Of a stretch of DNA of 64,000 nucleotides, positions 1 through 11,328 are shown piece after piece; position 1 is the first letter of the stretch; every line of letters starts with the position of its first letter. The translations under genes were made by a program, and so were the position numbers. The notes under the pieces are model-generated. The model made no database searches. It was not told the DNA's origin and was given only the letters and a program-made list of their open reading frames with translations. The DNA is from Desulfosporosinus hippei DSM 8344 (lineage in GTDB: Bacteria; Bacillota; Desulfitobacteriia; Desulfitobacteriales; Desulfitobacteriaceae): contig NZ_FNCP01000003.1 in the NCBI RefSeq assembly GCF_900100785.1, positions 222,908-286,907 on the forward strand. The letters are read 5' to 3'.

Positions 1-60
1 CTGCTGATAAAATGCTTGATATCGAGATTACCGTGAGATTTGATATGTTAGGTGTACCAA

Positions 61-412
61 TGGTGGAGGCGAGGGGACTTGCACCCCTGTATCGAAGAAC
101 GACCACAAAAGCGTCTACGCGTGTGTCCTTTAATTTAAATTTCGCCAGTCTTGACTCCTAAAGGCAAGGATTCAGTTCAGGCTAGCTCGATGATCTTAGC
201 TAATGTCTCCGAGCATTGACATTAGAGCGTCCTACTTAATTGACACTCTGACCCTTCATCGTAGGTTCTGAAGGCAGAATGCTAGCGGCACTTAGGCAGC
301 TAGAGCGTAATTGTTTTCGTTAACTATTTTTGCCCACCGTTTAACGAGACCAGGTGGAATCTCGACGCGCAACTCTTGCCACCGCTTCCCCGAGCGAGTC
401 TAAAACGCCCCC
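61..412 (-). ncRNA. ssrA: tmRNA (transfer-messenger RNA)
   Basis: Rescues stalled ribosomes together with SmpB and tags the nascent chain for proteolysis. Read on the minus strand it starts GGGGGCG and ends CGCCTCCACCA, which pair as a seven-base acceptor stem with one G-U and an encoded CCA; a T-arm-like segment (GGTGCAAGTCCCC) precedes the end. The tag reading frame is at 333-292: GCA AAA ATA GTT AAC GAA AAC AAT TAC GCT CTA GCT GCC TAA, giving AKIVNENNYALAA after the Ala carried by the RNA. The C-terminal NYALAA is the usual protease signal. It lies just downstream of smpB on the same strand, a common pairing. About 350 nt is the usual length. Confidence 0.96.
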
Positions 413-433
413 GTAAAAATTAACTACAAACAT

Positions 434-461
434 AGTATACCACATTTTTGTTTAAAGCAAA
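434..461 (-). promoter_or_regulatory. Promoter of ssrA
   Basis: On the minus strand a TATACT box (434-439) with an upstream TGG extension lies 16 bp from a weak TTTGCT -35 (456-461). The -10 ends about 21 bp before the tmRNA 5' end, leaving a short leader for 5' processing. Between this and smpB (462-621) I see only AT-rich sequence. Confidence 0.6.
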
Positions 462-621
462 GTGAATAACCCTGGAATAATTACTTCTTTATGGAAAAGA
501 CATTCTGGAACTATTAATCTTACGGAAATTTTAGATTAAATGTTTTTTCTTTTATCCTAAACAAGTTACTGCCCATTCCAAATTTACATATATCACTTAT
601 ATTATATAAACAGATTAATTT

Positions 622-1092
622 TTAATAATTCTTATTCCGATCTCTTAAGGCACGCTCTATATCACGTTTTCCTTCACGTTCAGCAAGAGCTTGCCGTTTA
701 TCATAATTTTTCTTCCCTTGGCCAACAGCTAATTCTACTTTAGCCATCCCTTTTTTTAAATAAATTTTTATCGGGATCAGGGTTAGCCCTTGCTGCTGAA
801 TCTTACCGATTAGTTTACTTATTTCCGCTCGGTGAAGTAGCAGCTTACGAGGCCTAAGTGGATCGTGATTGAATCGGTTTCCCTGTTCATAGGGGCTGAT
901 ATGCAGCTGGTGAACCCAAATTTCACCCTCATCTAATTTTGCATAGCTATCCTTTAAATTAACCCGTCCATTACGAATGGATTTTATTTCAGTTCCGGTG
1001 AGAATAATCCCAGCCTCAATTCTATCCTCAATATAATAATCGTGGAAAGCCTTACGATTTTCAGCAACAACTTTAATTCCTCCAGAAGGCAT
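622..1092 (-). CDS. smpB: SsrA-binding protein SmpB
   Basis: Binds the tRNA-like domain of tmRNA and delivers it to stalled ribosomes. 156 aa from the ATG at 1092, preceded by AGGAGGATTA; the longer upstream reading frame has no ribosome site and adds a non-conserved extension. The family signatures are present: N-terminal [15 protein letters not shown], the [18 protein letters not shown] segment, and a basic C-terminal tail ([13 protein letters not shown]) that enters the mRNA channel. It lies upstream of ssrA on the same strand, so both partners of trans-translation are encoded together. Confidence 0.97.
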   Translation of the reverse strand: MPSGGIKVVAENRKAFHDYYIEDRIEAGIILTGTEIKSIRNGRVNLKDSYAKLDEGEIWVHQLHISPYEQGNRFNHDPLRPRKLLLHRAEISKLIGKIQQQGLTLIPIKIYLKKGMAKVELAVGQGKKNYDKRQALAEREGKRDIERALRDRNKNY

Positions 1093-1238
1093 ATTAATCC
1101 TCCTCTCATCAAGTACTTCAGTATAACACAAACTTCCTATTATAACCAAATGTTAAGAATCAACGACCTAATACTTTCCGACATCCTCTAGCCGATAACT
1201 CAAAACAAAAAAGTTTAGCAATGAGAACCTAAATTACC

Positions 1239-1793
1239 CTATAGCTCTAATTCCTTCGAAATCCCCTGCATCCCCTCTAAGCCTAATCCTAAAAACTCCT
1301 CTAACGTAAGTCCCAGCTCACTGCAGCTGAGAATCTGCTGTCGATTTGCCCCCTTGGCAAAGGCCTTTTGATCAAATTTCTTAAGGAGGAAAGGAACATC
1401 TACCCCAGAAAGCTTTTTATCCGGTCGGATAAGAGCCCCGGCTACAATCAGCCCTGTCATAGGGTCTGTTGCATAAAGGGCCTTATCCAATAAAGAGTTT
1501 CGGGGTAGTCCGTGCCTCTCATTGTGTACCTTAACGGCATAAATAAGGTCTGGGGAAAAACCTAGGCTCTCTAAGATTTCCGCCCCTTTTAGAGAATGAA
1601 CTTCAGGCTGTTCTTTAGTATCCTCATAATCAATATCATGGAGCAGGCCCGCCATTCCCCACAAATCAGGATCTTGATCAAAATGCTTGGCTAAACGAAT
1701 AAGGACTGCTTCTGTTGATATCATATGTTTTAGTAGGTTTTTATTATCCACATACTTCGTTAATTCTGCGTATGCTTCTGCTCTTGTCATCAT
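1239..1793 (-). CDS. HD-domain (HDIG-type) phosphohydrolase-like protein
   Basis: 184 aa. A single HD domain fills the protein: His23, the His52-Asp53 doublet in LLHDIDYE, His66, His90, His94 and Asp110 are placed as expected for the metal site of HD phosphohydrolases. Such proteins hydrolyse phosphate esters of nucleotides; the substrate cannot be read from the sequence. There are two adjacent ATG codons at the start with GGAAGCGGGA upstream. It sits between the esterase gene and smpB, where some Firmicutes have rnr (RNase R); no rnr is seen here. No membrane segments. Confidence 0.8.
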   Translation of the reverse strand: MMTRAEAYAELTKYVDNKNLLKHMISTEAVLIRLAKHFDQDPDLWGMAGLLHDIDYEDTKEQPEVHSLKGAEILESLGFSPDLIYAVKVHNERHGLPRNSLLDKALYATDPMTGLIVAGALIRPDKKLSGVDVPFLLKKFDQKAFAKGANRQQILSCSELGLTLEEFLGLGLEGMQGISKELEL

Positions 1794-1911
1794 TGATTAA
1801 TCCCGCTTCCTTTCATTTCAAGAACCTTCCCTTTCCACTCAGGATAGTTCTTACAACTATGTATCTAAGACACAATCAAACTAATATAGATTAGTCTGAT
1901 TCAATGTCGCT

Positions 1912-2736
1912 TTAATCGTGATTGTATTTCTTCTGATCAAACTGTTGAAGAAACTCGTGAACCTTTAAAAAAACTTCTTCGCGTTCCTGACCAAGAGTTA
2001 AAATATGTCCAGATTTTTGCCAATAGATTACCTCAGGATTGACCTGCCTGATTTTCTTCCTAATAATCTCTACACTGACAGGTTTAACGGTTAAATCCTT
2101 TGAGCTTTGCATTAATAAGGACGGACACTTTATTGTCTGAAGTTTATTGCGTACTTGACGAATTCCTTTATTTAATGAAATTAAGGAATCCACCGGAACC
2201 CGTTCATAGACAAAACGCTCAGCTAGTGGGTCATTTTTTAACAATGCTGGTTTATCCTTTACCGCTTTTTTAGGATTTAACTTTTTTCCCCTCCTCGAAA
2301 ACGGTTTATTCTTCTCAACAAAGGTCATAAACGGCCTAATGAGCCGAACGAAACGAGTTCTCCTATCTGCCAGGATCATGGGGGCATTCATACTGATAAG
2401 TCCATCGATGAGACCCAGCGTCCCCAGATGAAGAGTCAATAGTCCTCCCATGGATAATCCTACTCCAATTACAGTATCACAAGTTTCTCTAAGCTTTCGA
2501 ACACCGACTACTGCGTCTTTAGTCCAATCCTCCCAACTAGTTGTTGCCATCAGTTCCGGAGTTGTCCCATGACCCGACAGTTGGACTCCCAGGATTGTCC
2601 ATCCAAGCTTGGCTAAGCGTTCACCCATTAGCCTCATTTCTGAAGGAGAGCCGGAAAAACCATGAATCAGCAGACAGCCAACATGGTTGCCGGGAAAAAA
2701 GAAGGGCTCTACTAAGCGTCTTTGTGGTTCCAGCAA
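1912..2736 (-). CDS. Alpha/beta hydrolase, carboxylesterase/monoacylglycerol lipase type
   Basis: 274 aa cytoplasmic serine esterase. Oxyanion-hole HGF at 25-27, nucleophile elbow GLSMGG with Ser95, and likely acid Asp214 (SSKD) and His244 (SGHI) complete the triad. The lid region around residues 130-170 is unusually basic (RRGKKLNPKKAVKDK). It resembles the Est30-type carboxylesterases that often lie between secG and rnr/smpB in Gram-positives, and it follows secG here. The start is TTG with GGAGGAGTGTAG just upstream. Natural substrate unknown. Confidence 0.85.
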   Translation of the reverse strand: MLEPQRRLVEPFFFPGNHVGCLLIHGFSGSPSEMRLMGERLAKLGWTILGVQLSGHGTTPELMATTSWEDWTKDAVVGVRKLRETCDTVIGVGLSMGGLLTLHLGTLGLIDGLISMNAPMILADRRTRFVRLIRPFMTFVEKNKPFSRRGKKLNPKKAVKDKPALLKNDPLAERFVYERVPVDSLISLNKGIRQVRNKLQTIKCPSLLMQSSKDLTVKPVSVEIIRKKIRQVNPEVIYWQKSGHILTLGQEREEVFLKVHEFLQQFDQKKYNHD

Positions 2737-2945
2737 CTACACTCCTCCTAACAGATTTTCGTGATTCATCATCTGAGTTCGATTATTGTGTCGTAGTATC
2801 GAGAGAATCCATAAGATTACCCTAACACCGCTTTATGACCTTCAACTGGAGAAAGAGAAAAATTATTATAATAATAAATAAAAATACAATATCTAACAGT
2901 ATTCTTTTTCACTGGACTTATTCAATTAACTAGATTAACCGGATA

Positions 2946-2989
2946 CAAAAAAATAGCACAGAAGGGCACCTCATACGAAGTACCCCTCT
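2946..2989 (-). terminator. Rho-independent terminator after secG
   Basis: Minus-strand stem of about 7-8 bp (arms GGGGTAC and GTGCCCT, with wobble pairs) followed by a seven-T run (complement of 2947-2953). It ends the glycolytic/secG transcript before the esterase gene. Confidence 0.75.
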
Positions 2990-3010
2990 TTGTTGGCTTT
3001 ATAAGCTTAA

Positions 3011-3235
3011 CTACGAAACGATGGCTAAACCCAAAGAACTCAGCAAAAAGACAGCTGCTAAAACACCTGTGGCTTTAGCAAATAATTCGTCCATGCCTTT
3101 CTTCTTGCCGAAAATAGCCTCTCCGGCACCAGTAATAGCTCCTGATAATCCTGCACTTCTTCCGGACTGTAGCAAGACTGCTGCAATCAGCCCTATCGAA
3201 CTGAGTATTAAAAGAATTATTAATGCAATTTGCAA
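3011..3235 (-). CDS. secG: Preprotein translocase subunit SecG
   Basis: 74 aa, the usual SecG size. Two hydrophobic segments (about residues 4-22 and 55-73) flank a polar, Gly-rich loop with the conserved LLQSGRSAGLSG and FGKKKGMDE motifs. It is the accessory subunit of the SecYEG channel that assists SecA-driven export. It lies 116 nt downstream of eno in the same direction, an arrangement common in Firmicutes, and is followed by a terminator. Confidence 0.95.
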   Translation of the reverse strand: MQIALIILLILSSIGLIAAVLLQSGRSAGLSGAITGAGEAIFGKKKGMDELFAKATGVLAAVFLLSSLGLAIVS

Positions 3236-3351
3236 AATAACTCACCCCCTAAGATACCCTTCTCATACATCACTGCGATTTTATAAATGCTCAATAGGCT
3301 CATTTTAGCACAAGCCCAGGTAAAACTCAATAAATCTTCGACTTGCGCGAT

Positions 3352-4632
<1,281 letters not shown>

Positions 4633-4770
4633 TCAATGTCCCCCTTTTTTTATTAGAAATCTCATACTGAGAAGTTCTAGCTTAAAGTAACTTAAACCTT
4701 AACATCTGGCAATCCTTAATTCTATCAGTGAACTAATGGATATTAGGAACCCAAATTAATGCTTCCTAAG

Positions 4771-6312
4771 TCAAAATTCCATTAACGATTTCCCAGTCAT
4801 TTCATTAGGAATAGGGATTTGAAGTAGTTTTAAAATTGTCGGAGCTATATCGCATAGTGCTCCACCTTGGCGCAGTGCTTGTCCTTTGAACCTTTCATCG
4901 GCAAGAATGAAGGGCACGCAGTTCGTGGAGTGAGCGGTTATCGGCAACATTGTCTGGGGATCTACCTTCTCCTCGGCGTTCCCATGATCTGCCGTCACAA
5001 TAAGTGTTCCCTCATGTTTTCGGAGTTCATCATAGATCTGTCCTAAACATTGATCGATCACCTCTACTGCTTTGACCGTTGCCTCAAACACACCCGTATG
5101 TCCAACCATATCTGGGTTAGCAAAATTTAGAATGATCACGTCATAAGTGGACTCTCTAATTTCTCCAAGCACAGTCTGGGTTAATTCTAAAGCACTCATT
5201 TCAGGCTTCAGGTTATAAGTAGCGACTTTTGGCGATGGAATGAGGATACGCTCCTCCTTGGGATAGGGCTCTTCAAGCCCGCCATTAAAGAAGAAGGTGA
5301 CATGGGCATATTTTTCTGTCTCAGCAATTCTTAATTGTTTTAGCCCTTGATCAGAAAGCACTTCACCTAAAGTATTATCCAAGTTTTGTTGAGGAAATGC
5401 TACAGGTGCCGGAATAGTTTCCTCATATTGAGTCATACAAACGAAGTGAACCTGCGGATGATTAGAGCGCTCAAATTCAGAAAACTCTTCATCAACAAAA
5501 GCGTGGGTTATTTCACGGGCACGATCCGAACGGAAGTTATAGAAAATTACACTATCCCCTTCTTGAACCTGGCCCACAGGGTTTCCTTCTTCATCATCAA
5601 TCACTGTAGGTATTACAAACTCATCCGTCACACGGGTGTCATAGGAAATCTCAACAGCAGATAAGGCCCCGGCTGCATGTTTGCCTTCACCATTGACTAT
5701 AGCCTGATAGCCCTTTTCTAAGCGATCCCAACGTTTGTCCCGATCCATTACGTAGTAACGACCGCTGACTGACGCTATTTTCCCCACTCCCAGATCTTTA
5801 ATCTTCCCTTCCAGCTGGCAAATATATTCTTTGGCACTTTGAGGTAAGACATCTCGTCCATCAAGAATTACATGGATATAAACCTCCGTCAGTTCCTGTT
5901 TCTTAGCCATTTCCAGAAGTGCAAATAAGTGATCGATATGAGAATGAACTCCGCCATTAGAGAGTAAACCCATTAGATGAAGTCTCTTATTATGTACTCG
6001 AGCTCTGTCCATAGCTTCCAGCAAGACAGGGTTTTTAAATAGGGTTCCATCCTGAATCCCTTTATGTATTCGAGTTAATTCTTGATATACCACCCTCCCT
6101 GCCCCGATGTTCAGGTGACCTACTTCCGAATTACCCATTTGGCCGTTTGGCAATCCTACGGCTTCACCGGATGCCTGAAGAGTAGTATAGGGGTATTCTC
6201 CTTCAAGACGCTTGAAGTTTGGAATATTTGCTGAGGCAATTGCATTTCCCTCATGAGTTTCCCGACAACCCCACCCATCTAAAATCATAAGGAAAACCGG
6301 TTTGATGTCCAT
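4771..6312 (-). CDS. gpmI: 2,3-bisphosphoglycerate-independent phosphoglycerate mutase
   Basis: 513 aa cofactor-independent, Mn-dependent enzyme of the alkaline phosphatase superfamily. LILDGWG near residue 12 supplies a metal Asp, GNSEVGHLNIGAGR near residue 62 carries the phosphorylated Ser, and TADHGNAEE plus AHSTN near the C-terminus supply the second metal site. Starts 21 nt after tpiA, so the two are almost certainly cotranscribed. In spore formers this enzyme is sensitive to acid pH through its Mn requirement (family knowledge, not visible here). Confidence 0.97.
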   Translation of the reverse strand: MDIKPVFLMILDGWGCRETHEGNAIASANIPNFKRLEGEYPYTTLQASGEAVGLPNGQMGNSEVGHLNIGAGRVVYQELTRIHKGIQDGTLFKNPVLLEAMDRARVHNKRLHLMGLLSNGGVHSHIDHLFALLEMAKKQELTEVYIHVILDGRDVLPQSAKEYICQLEGKIKDLGVGKIASVSGRYYVMDRDKRWDRLEKGYQAIVNGEGKHAAGALSAVEISYDTRVTDEFVIPTVIDDEEGNPVGQVQEGDSVIFYNFRSDRAREITHAFVDEEFSEFERSNHPQVHFVCMTQYEETIPAPVAFPQQNLDNTLGEVLSDQGLKQLRIAETEKYAHVTFFFNGGLEEPYPKEERILIPSPKVATYNLKPEMSALELTQTVLGEIRESTYDVIILNFANPDMVGHTGVFEATVKAVEVIDQCLGQIYDELRKHEGTLIVTADHGNAEEKVDPQTMLPITAHSTNCVPFILADERFKGQALRQGGALCDIAPTILKLLQIPIPNEMTGKSLMEF

Positions 6313-6333
6313 TTTATGTCCTTCCTCGCAAGT

Positions 6334-7098
6334 CTACATGGGACTTGCATTTTTGATAAGTTTCGCAAAACTAAGGGGATCAAGACTTGCCCCACCGACT
6401 AAAGCCCCATCTACATCAGGCTCCTGCATTAGTTCCCCAATATTTTCAGCTTTGACACTGCCTCCATAGAGTATAGGAACATTCTCTGAGGCTGATCCCA
6501 TCAGCTCAGTCAAGGTAGCACGGATATTAGCACACATCTCTTGAGCATCTTTACTGGATGCGGTCTTACCGGTGCCAATCGCCCAAATAGGCTCATAGGC
6601 CACAATTATCCTCAACAGATCATCTTTGGATATTCCGGAAAGAGCGCTGGCAACTTGGTTTTTTACCCACTCGGCTGCCTTCCCCTCTTCACGAAGTTTC
6701 AAATTTTCCCCGCAACAAAAGATAGGAGTTAATCCCACCGCCAATGCCTGCTGAACTTTCTTAGCAACATCATGATCCGTTTCTCCAAACATTTCCCGGC
6801 GTTCAGAGTGACCGAGTATAACGTATGTACAGGCGACATCAAGCAGCATACGCGCTGATATCTCTCCGGTATAGGCACCTTCTTCCGCCCAAGCCATATT
6901 CTGCGCACCCAGATGGACAATACTTTCTTCCAACTCATTTTTTAGAGCATGGAGAGCCGTAAACGGAGCACAGAGGACAACATCTAGGTCTGTAACATCC
7001 TTGACTTCCTCTAAAAACTTTATTGCATAGTCCTCTGCTTCATTGACAGTTTTAAACATTTTCCAGTTGCCGGCGATTACCCTTCGTCGATTAGCCAC
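6334..7098 (-). CDS. tpiA: Triosephosphate isomerase
   Basis: 254 aa, full length. Lys in GNWKMFK, His in GHSERR and the catalytic Glu in AYEPIWAIGTGKTA are all present, with the phosphate-binding GGSVKAEN and VGGASL loops. Interconverts DHAP and glyceraldehyde-3-phosphate. This is the entry point for DHAP made by the GlpABC enzyme encoded upstream. Starts 24 nt after pgk with an AAGGAGG ribosome site. Confidence 0.98.
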   Translation of the reverse strand: MANRRRVIAGNWKMFKTVNEAEDYAIKFLEEVKDVTDLDVVLCAPFTALHALKNELEESIVHLGAQNMAWAEEGAYTGEISARMLLDVACTYVILGHSERREMFGETDHDVAKKVQQALAVGLTPIFCCGENLKLREEGKAAEWVKNQVASALSGISKDDLLRIIVAYEPIWAIGTGKTASSKDAQEMCANIRATLTELMGSASENVPILYGGSVKAENIGELMQEPDVDGALVGGASLDPLSFAKLIKNASPM

Positions 7099-7122
7099 TT
7101 ACAATACCTCCTTTTGTAAGGC

Positions 7123-8307
7123 CTAGGCCTCTTCTAATGCAGCAACACCCGGTAAGATCTTGCCTTCTAAAAACTCAAGTGAAGCTCCACCCCCTGTGGA
7201 GATATGAGTCATGCGCTCCGCAACCTTCATCTTTTCCACAGCTGCCACAGAATCTCCTCCACCTACAATCGTGATTCCCCCACAGGCTGCAACTGCTTGA
7301 GCGACCTTCTCAGTTCCTTTAGCGAAGGCTTCCATTTCAAAAACCCCCATGGGACCATTCCAAATCACGGTGCGTGCTGTGGAAATGCAAGCTTCAAACT
7401 TCTCAGCAGTGGCAGCTCCTATGTCTAAGGCCATTTCTTCCTCTCGGATTTCCGAGACCCTTACTGTACGATGAGCCGCATCGGCTTGGAAAGCAGTCGC
7501 TGCGACAACATCTATCGGTAATTCAAGTTCGACTCCTTTAGACTTTGCCTTCTCAATAAGTTGCTTAGCCAATTCTACCTTTTCCTCTTCGAGAAGGGAT
7601 TTTCCCACGTTATATCCTTGGGCCTTCAGGAAGGTATTGGCCATCCCCCCACCAATGATTAAAGCATCTACCTTTTCCAGCAGATTTTCGATAACTCCAA
7701 TTTTATCACTCACTTTTGCTCCCCCAATAATTGCAACAAAAGGACGTTCTGGCCGTTCTAAAGCGTTACCCATAAATTCAACTTCTTTTTGCATTAATAA
7801 ACCGCAAACCGCCGGAATATAGTGGGTTACCCCTTCCGTTGAAGCGTGAGCACGGTGTGCCGTTCCAAAAGCGTCGTTAACAAACAACTCCGCCAACCCG
7901 GCTAGCTCCCTGGCAAAGGAAGGGTCGTTTTTCTCCTCTTCTCCATGGAAGCGGACATTTTCCAATAAGAGGACTTGCCCATCTTGCAGCTTACTAACTG
8001 GCTCCAGGGCCGAATCCCCAATACAGTCCTTTGCGAAAACAACCTCTTGCGCTAACAAATCACTAAGATGTTTGGCAACAGGTGCTAAAGAGTACTTGGG
8101 ATTAACCTGGCCTTTTGGACGCCCCAGATGGGAAGCAAGAATAACTCTTGCTCCTTCCCTGACTAAATACAAAATCGTTGGCAAGGAGGCTTTAACACGC
8201 TTATCGTTGGTAATTTCCCCCTGTTCATTTAACGGAACATTGAAGTCCACTCGAACAAGTACTCGTTTTCCACGCACTTCTACGTCTTTTACACTCTTTT
8301 TATTCAT
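7123..8307 (-). CDS. pgk: Phosphoglycerate kinase
   Basis: 394 aa from the ATG at 8307 ([20 protein letters not shown]), with AAGGGGA upstream; an in-frame TTG nine codons earlier is unlikely. Motifs: [29 protein letters not shown], and the C-terminal [11 protein letters not shown] and STGGGASLE nucleotide-binding segments. Makes ATP from 1,3-bisphosphoglycerate. It is the first gene of a pgk-tpiA-gpmI-eno run. In many Firmicutes cggR-gapA precede pgk; here the upstream region instead holds a repeat element and then glpK. Confidence 0.98.
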   Translation of the reverse strand: MNKKSVKDVEVRGKRVLVRVDFNVPLNEQGEITNDKRVKASLPTILYLVREGARVILASHLGRPKGQVNPKYSLAPVAKHLSDLLAQEVVFAKDCIGDSALEPVSKLQDGQVLLLENVRFHGEEEKNDPSFARELAGLAELFVNDAFGTAHRAHASTEGVTHYIPAVCGLLMQKEVEFMGNALERPERPFVAIIGGAKVSDKIGVIENLLEKVDALIIGGGMANTFLKAQGYNVGKSLLEEEKVELAKQLIEKAKSKGVELELPIDVVAATAFQADAAHRTVRVSEIREEEMALDIGAATAEKFEACISTARTVIWNGPMGVFEMEAFAKGTEKVAQAVAACGGITIVGGGDSVAAVEKMKVAERMTHISTGGGASLEFLEGKILPGVAALEEA

Positions 8308-8399
8308 GCCAAAATCCCCTTTCACTTGACCCAAGGGTTCGGGGCCGTAATTTTTTCACCCTATAATCAGTCCCTTATTCCCGCTAAGATGTTCTGGGC

Positions 8400-8670
8400 A
8401 TCAAGTGATTCTTAGCTTCAGATGGAGTTTGCCTAAGAGGAATACTTACTCCATCTGAAGCTAAGAAGAACTTATCCAGGGACGTAGCAGCCGTTATCTC
8501 ATCCTCACCGCTAAAGTTGTTCTGTGTAGTTTGCGGTTCGGCGAAAGCAACCTGCGCCGTTATGCTTTTCTTTGCTGCAGGCGGCTTGGGCGAAACCCTC
8601 ACCCGGGTTTCGTCACTGGATACTTTCGTACTTTCAAGAAGAGTCTTTACGGCTGGTGAAGTCATCGGAT
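8400..8670 (-). repeat. Palindromic repeat family, copy 1 (longest, 271 bp)
   Basis: Minus-strand copy of a three-member family. Read on the minus strand it begins ATCCGATGAC and ends CACTTGAT. Near the TTGAT end lies a perfect 20-bp stem (8409-8428 with 8448-8467) with a 19-nt loop; an outer CAGCCGT/ACGGCTG pair closes the variable interior. This copy has the longest interior, with an extra hairpin (8591-8598 with 8605-8612) absent from the others. It lies in the presumed leader of pgk. A 93-codon open frame crosses it but has no coding signature. Confidence 0.88.
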
Positions 8671-8709
8671 AAACTCCAGTTCATCTGTAGCACCAGATAA
8701 ATATGTATT

Positions 8710-8738
8710 AGTATACCAAAAGTTCCTACTCTTATGAA
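8710..8738 (-). promoter_or_regulatory. Likely promoter of the pgk operon
   Basis: Minus-strand TATACT (8710-8715) with a TGG extension, 17 bp from TTCATA (8733-8738). Transcription would run through repeat copy 1 into pgk, giving a leader of roughly 400 nt. The rest of 8739-8854, between this and the end of glpK, shows no clear terminator or other feature. Confidence 0.5.
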
Positions 8739-8854
8739 CTTTAATTAGCCTATTTTGTATCATTCTCTAAATAAATCCAGTTTCCTGCCATAAAACAATG
8801 TCCATTTACGATGACTATATAGAAACTGCCCTTGACCGGTAACCTTTCACTAAA

Positions 8855-10420
<1,566 letters not shown>

Positions 10421-10443
10421 TTATTCCTTAATTATACTATACT

Positions 10444-11082
10444 TCATGCTTCAGCGAGTCGTCGATTGCCTGTTTGGACATACAAAAGTGTTTCAGCCAC
10501 ATTTACAAGATGATCCCCCATGCGTTCAATGGTTCGGGCAATCACCAGGCACAAACCCAATTGGCCATCAGGGCATCTGGCTTGACTCCCTTTGACTAGG
10601 GCTGATTTAAAATTGTCGTAAGCTTCATCTAATACATCGTCTTCATCTGCCAAGTCCATCAGGATTTCTTTATCCCCCTTTAAGATCTCCACCGTGTGCT
10701 CGATCATCCGGAGTAGTTGCTTGGCCATCTGTTGAATATCCCCCGGCCAATTACGCTCTGGCTTTAGCTCACTCAGTTCAGCCAGATCACAAGCGTAATC
10801 AGCAGAACGTTCAAGTTCCTGGGCCATTCGCTGAAATCCTAAAATCCACCTTAAGTCTTGGCTTCTTAATTGCTGCAAACTCATAATATCAAAACTTTGA
10901 TTGACGATGTTATCCCGCAGTTGATCAATCACATCATCCTTTTTTTGCCAATCCTGCACTGTACCTCCATTTTCCAAGGCCTCAATCGCAGCACATAAAT
11001 GCCTTTGGACAGCTTCTGCCAACTCCACTGTCATTACACGCAAATTCAGCAAAACCCGATCATAACCTGATGTTCTAAGCAT
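10444..11082 (-). CDS. phoU: PhoU-family phosphate regulator
   Basis: 212 aa, two PhoU three-helix repeats. The repeat signature with acidic metal ligands is visible in ERSADYACDLAEL and again in ERMGDHLVNVAETLLY. PhoU proteins restrain phosphate uptake through Pst-type transporters and the PhoR kinase. No pst genes are in the window; the nearest phosphate transporter is the Na/Pi cotransporter at 20788-22413, which carries its own PhoU-like tail. Placement between glpC and glpK suggests a link between phosphate status and glycerol-phosphate catabolism (inference). Confidence 0.88.
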   Translation of the reverse strand: MLRTSGYDRVLLNLRVMTVELAEAVQRHLCAAIEALENGGTVQDWQKKDDVIDQLRDNIVNQSFDIMSLQQLRSQDLRWILGFQRMAQELERSADYACDLAELSELKPERNWPGDIQQMAKQLLRMIEHTVEILKGDKEILMDLADEDDVLDEAYDNFKSALVKGSQARCPDGQLGLCLVIARTIERMGDHLVNVAETLLYVQTGNRRLAEA

Positions 11083-11164
11083 TCCTATGAATCACACCTC
11101 TTTCTGTAAAGCCTACTTGATGCCAAACTCCTGCGTGCAAAGTAGCAGAGAATTCGATTAGATT

Positions 11165-11193
11165 ATTATATAGAGCCTTATACGGAGTGGAAA
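11165..11193 (-). promoter_or_regulatory. Promoter upstream of phoU
   Basis: Minus-strand TATAAT (complement of 11165-11170) 17 bp from TTTCCA (11188-11193). It lies about 85 bp before the phoU start, so phoU-glpK may be transcribed separately from glpABC. No convincing terminator was found between glpC and this promoter. Confidence 0.5.
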
Positions 11194-11328
11194 CCTTCTA
11201 TTCTGTTTATTACAAAAATTTTCCGACAATTACTCTTAGGGTTTTGTTGCTTTCAGCTTAATTTTGCGCCTCTGCGGTGGGAAAAGCGCGCTGAATCTTT
11301 CCTTTCACCATTAATACCCATTCTCAGT

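Noticed and set aside
8384..8665. 93-codon open frame across repeat copy 1
   Set aside because: It lies inside a palindromic repeat, is not open as a comparable frame in the other two copies, lacks a ribosome site and matches no family.
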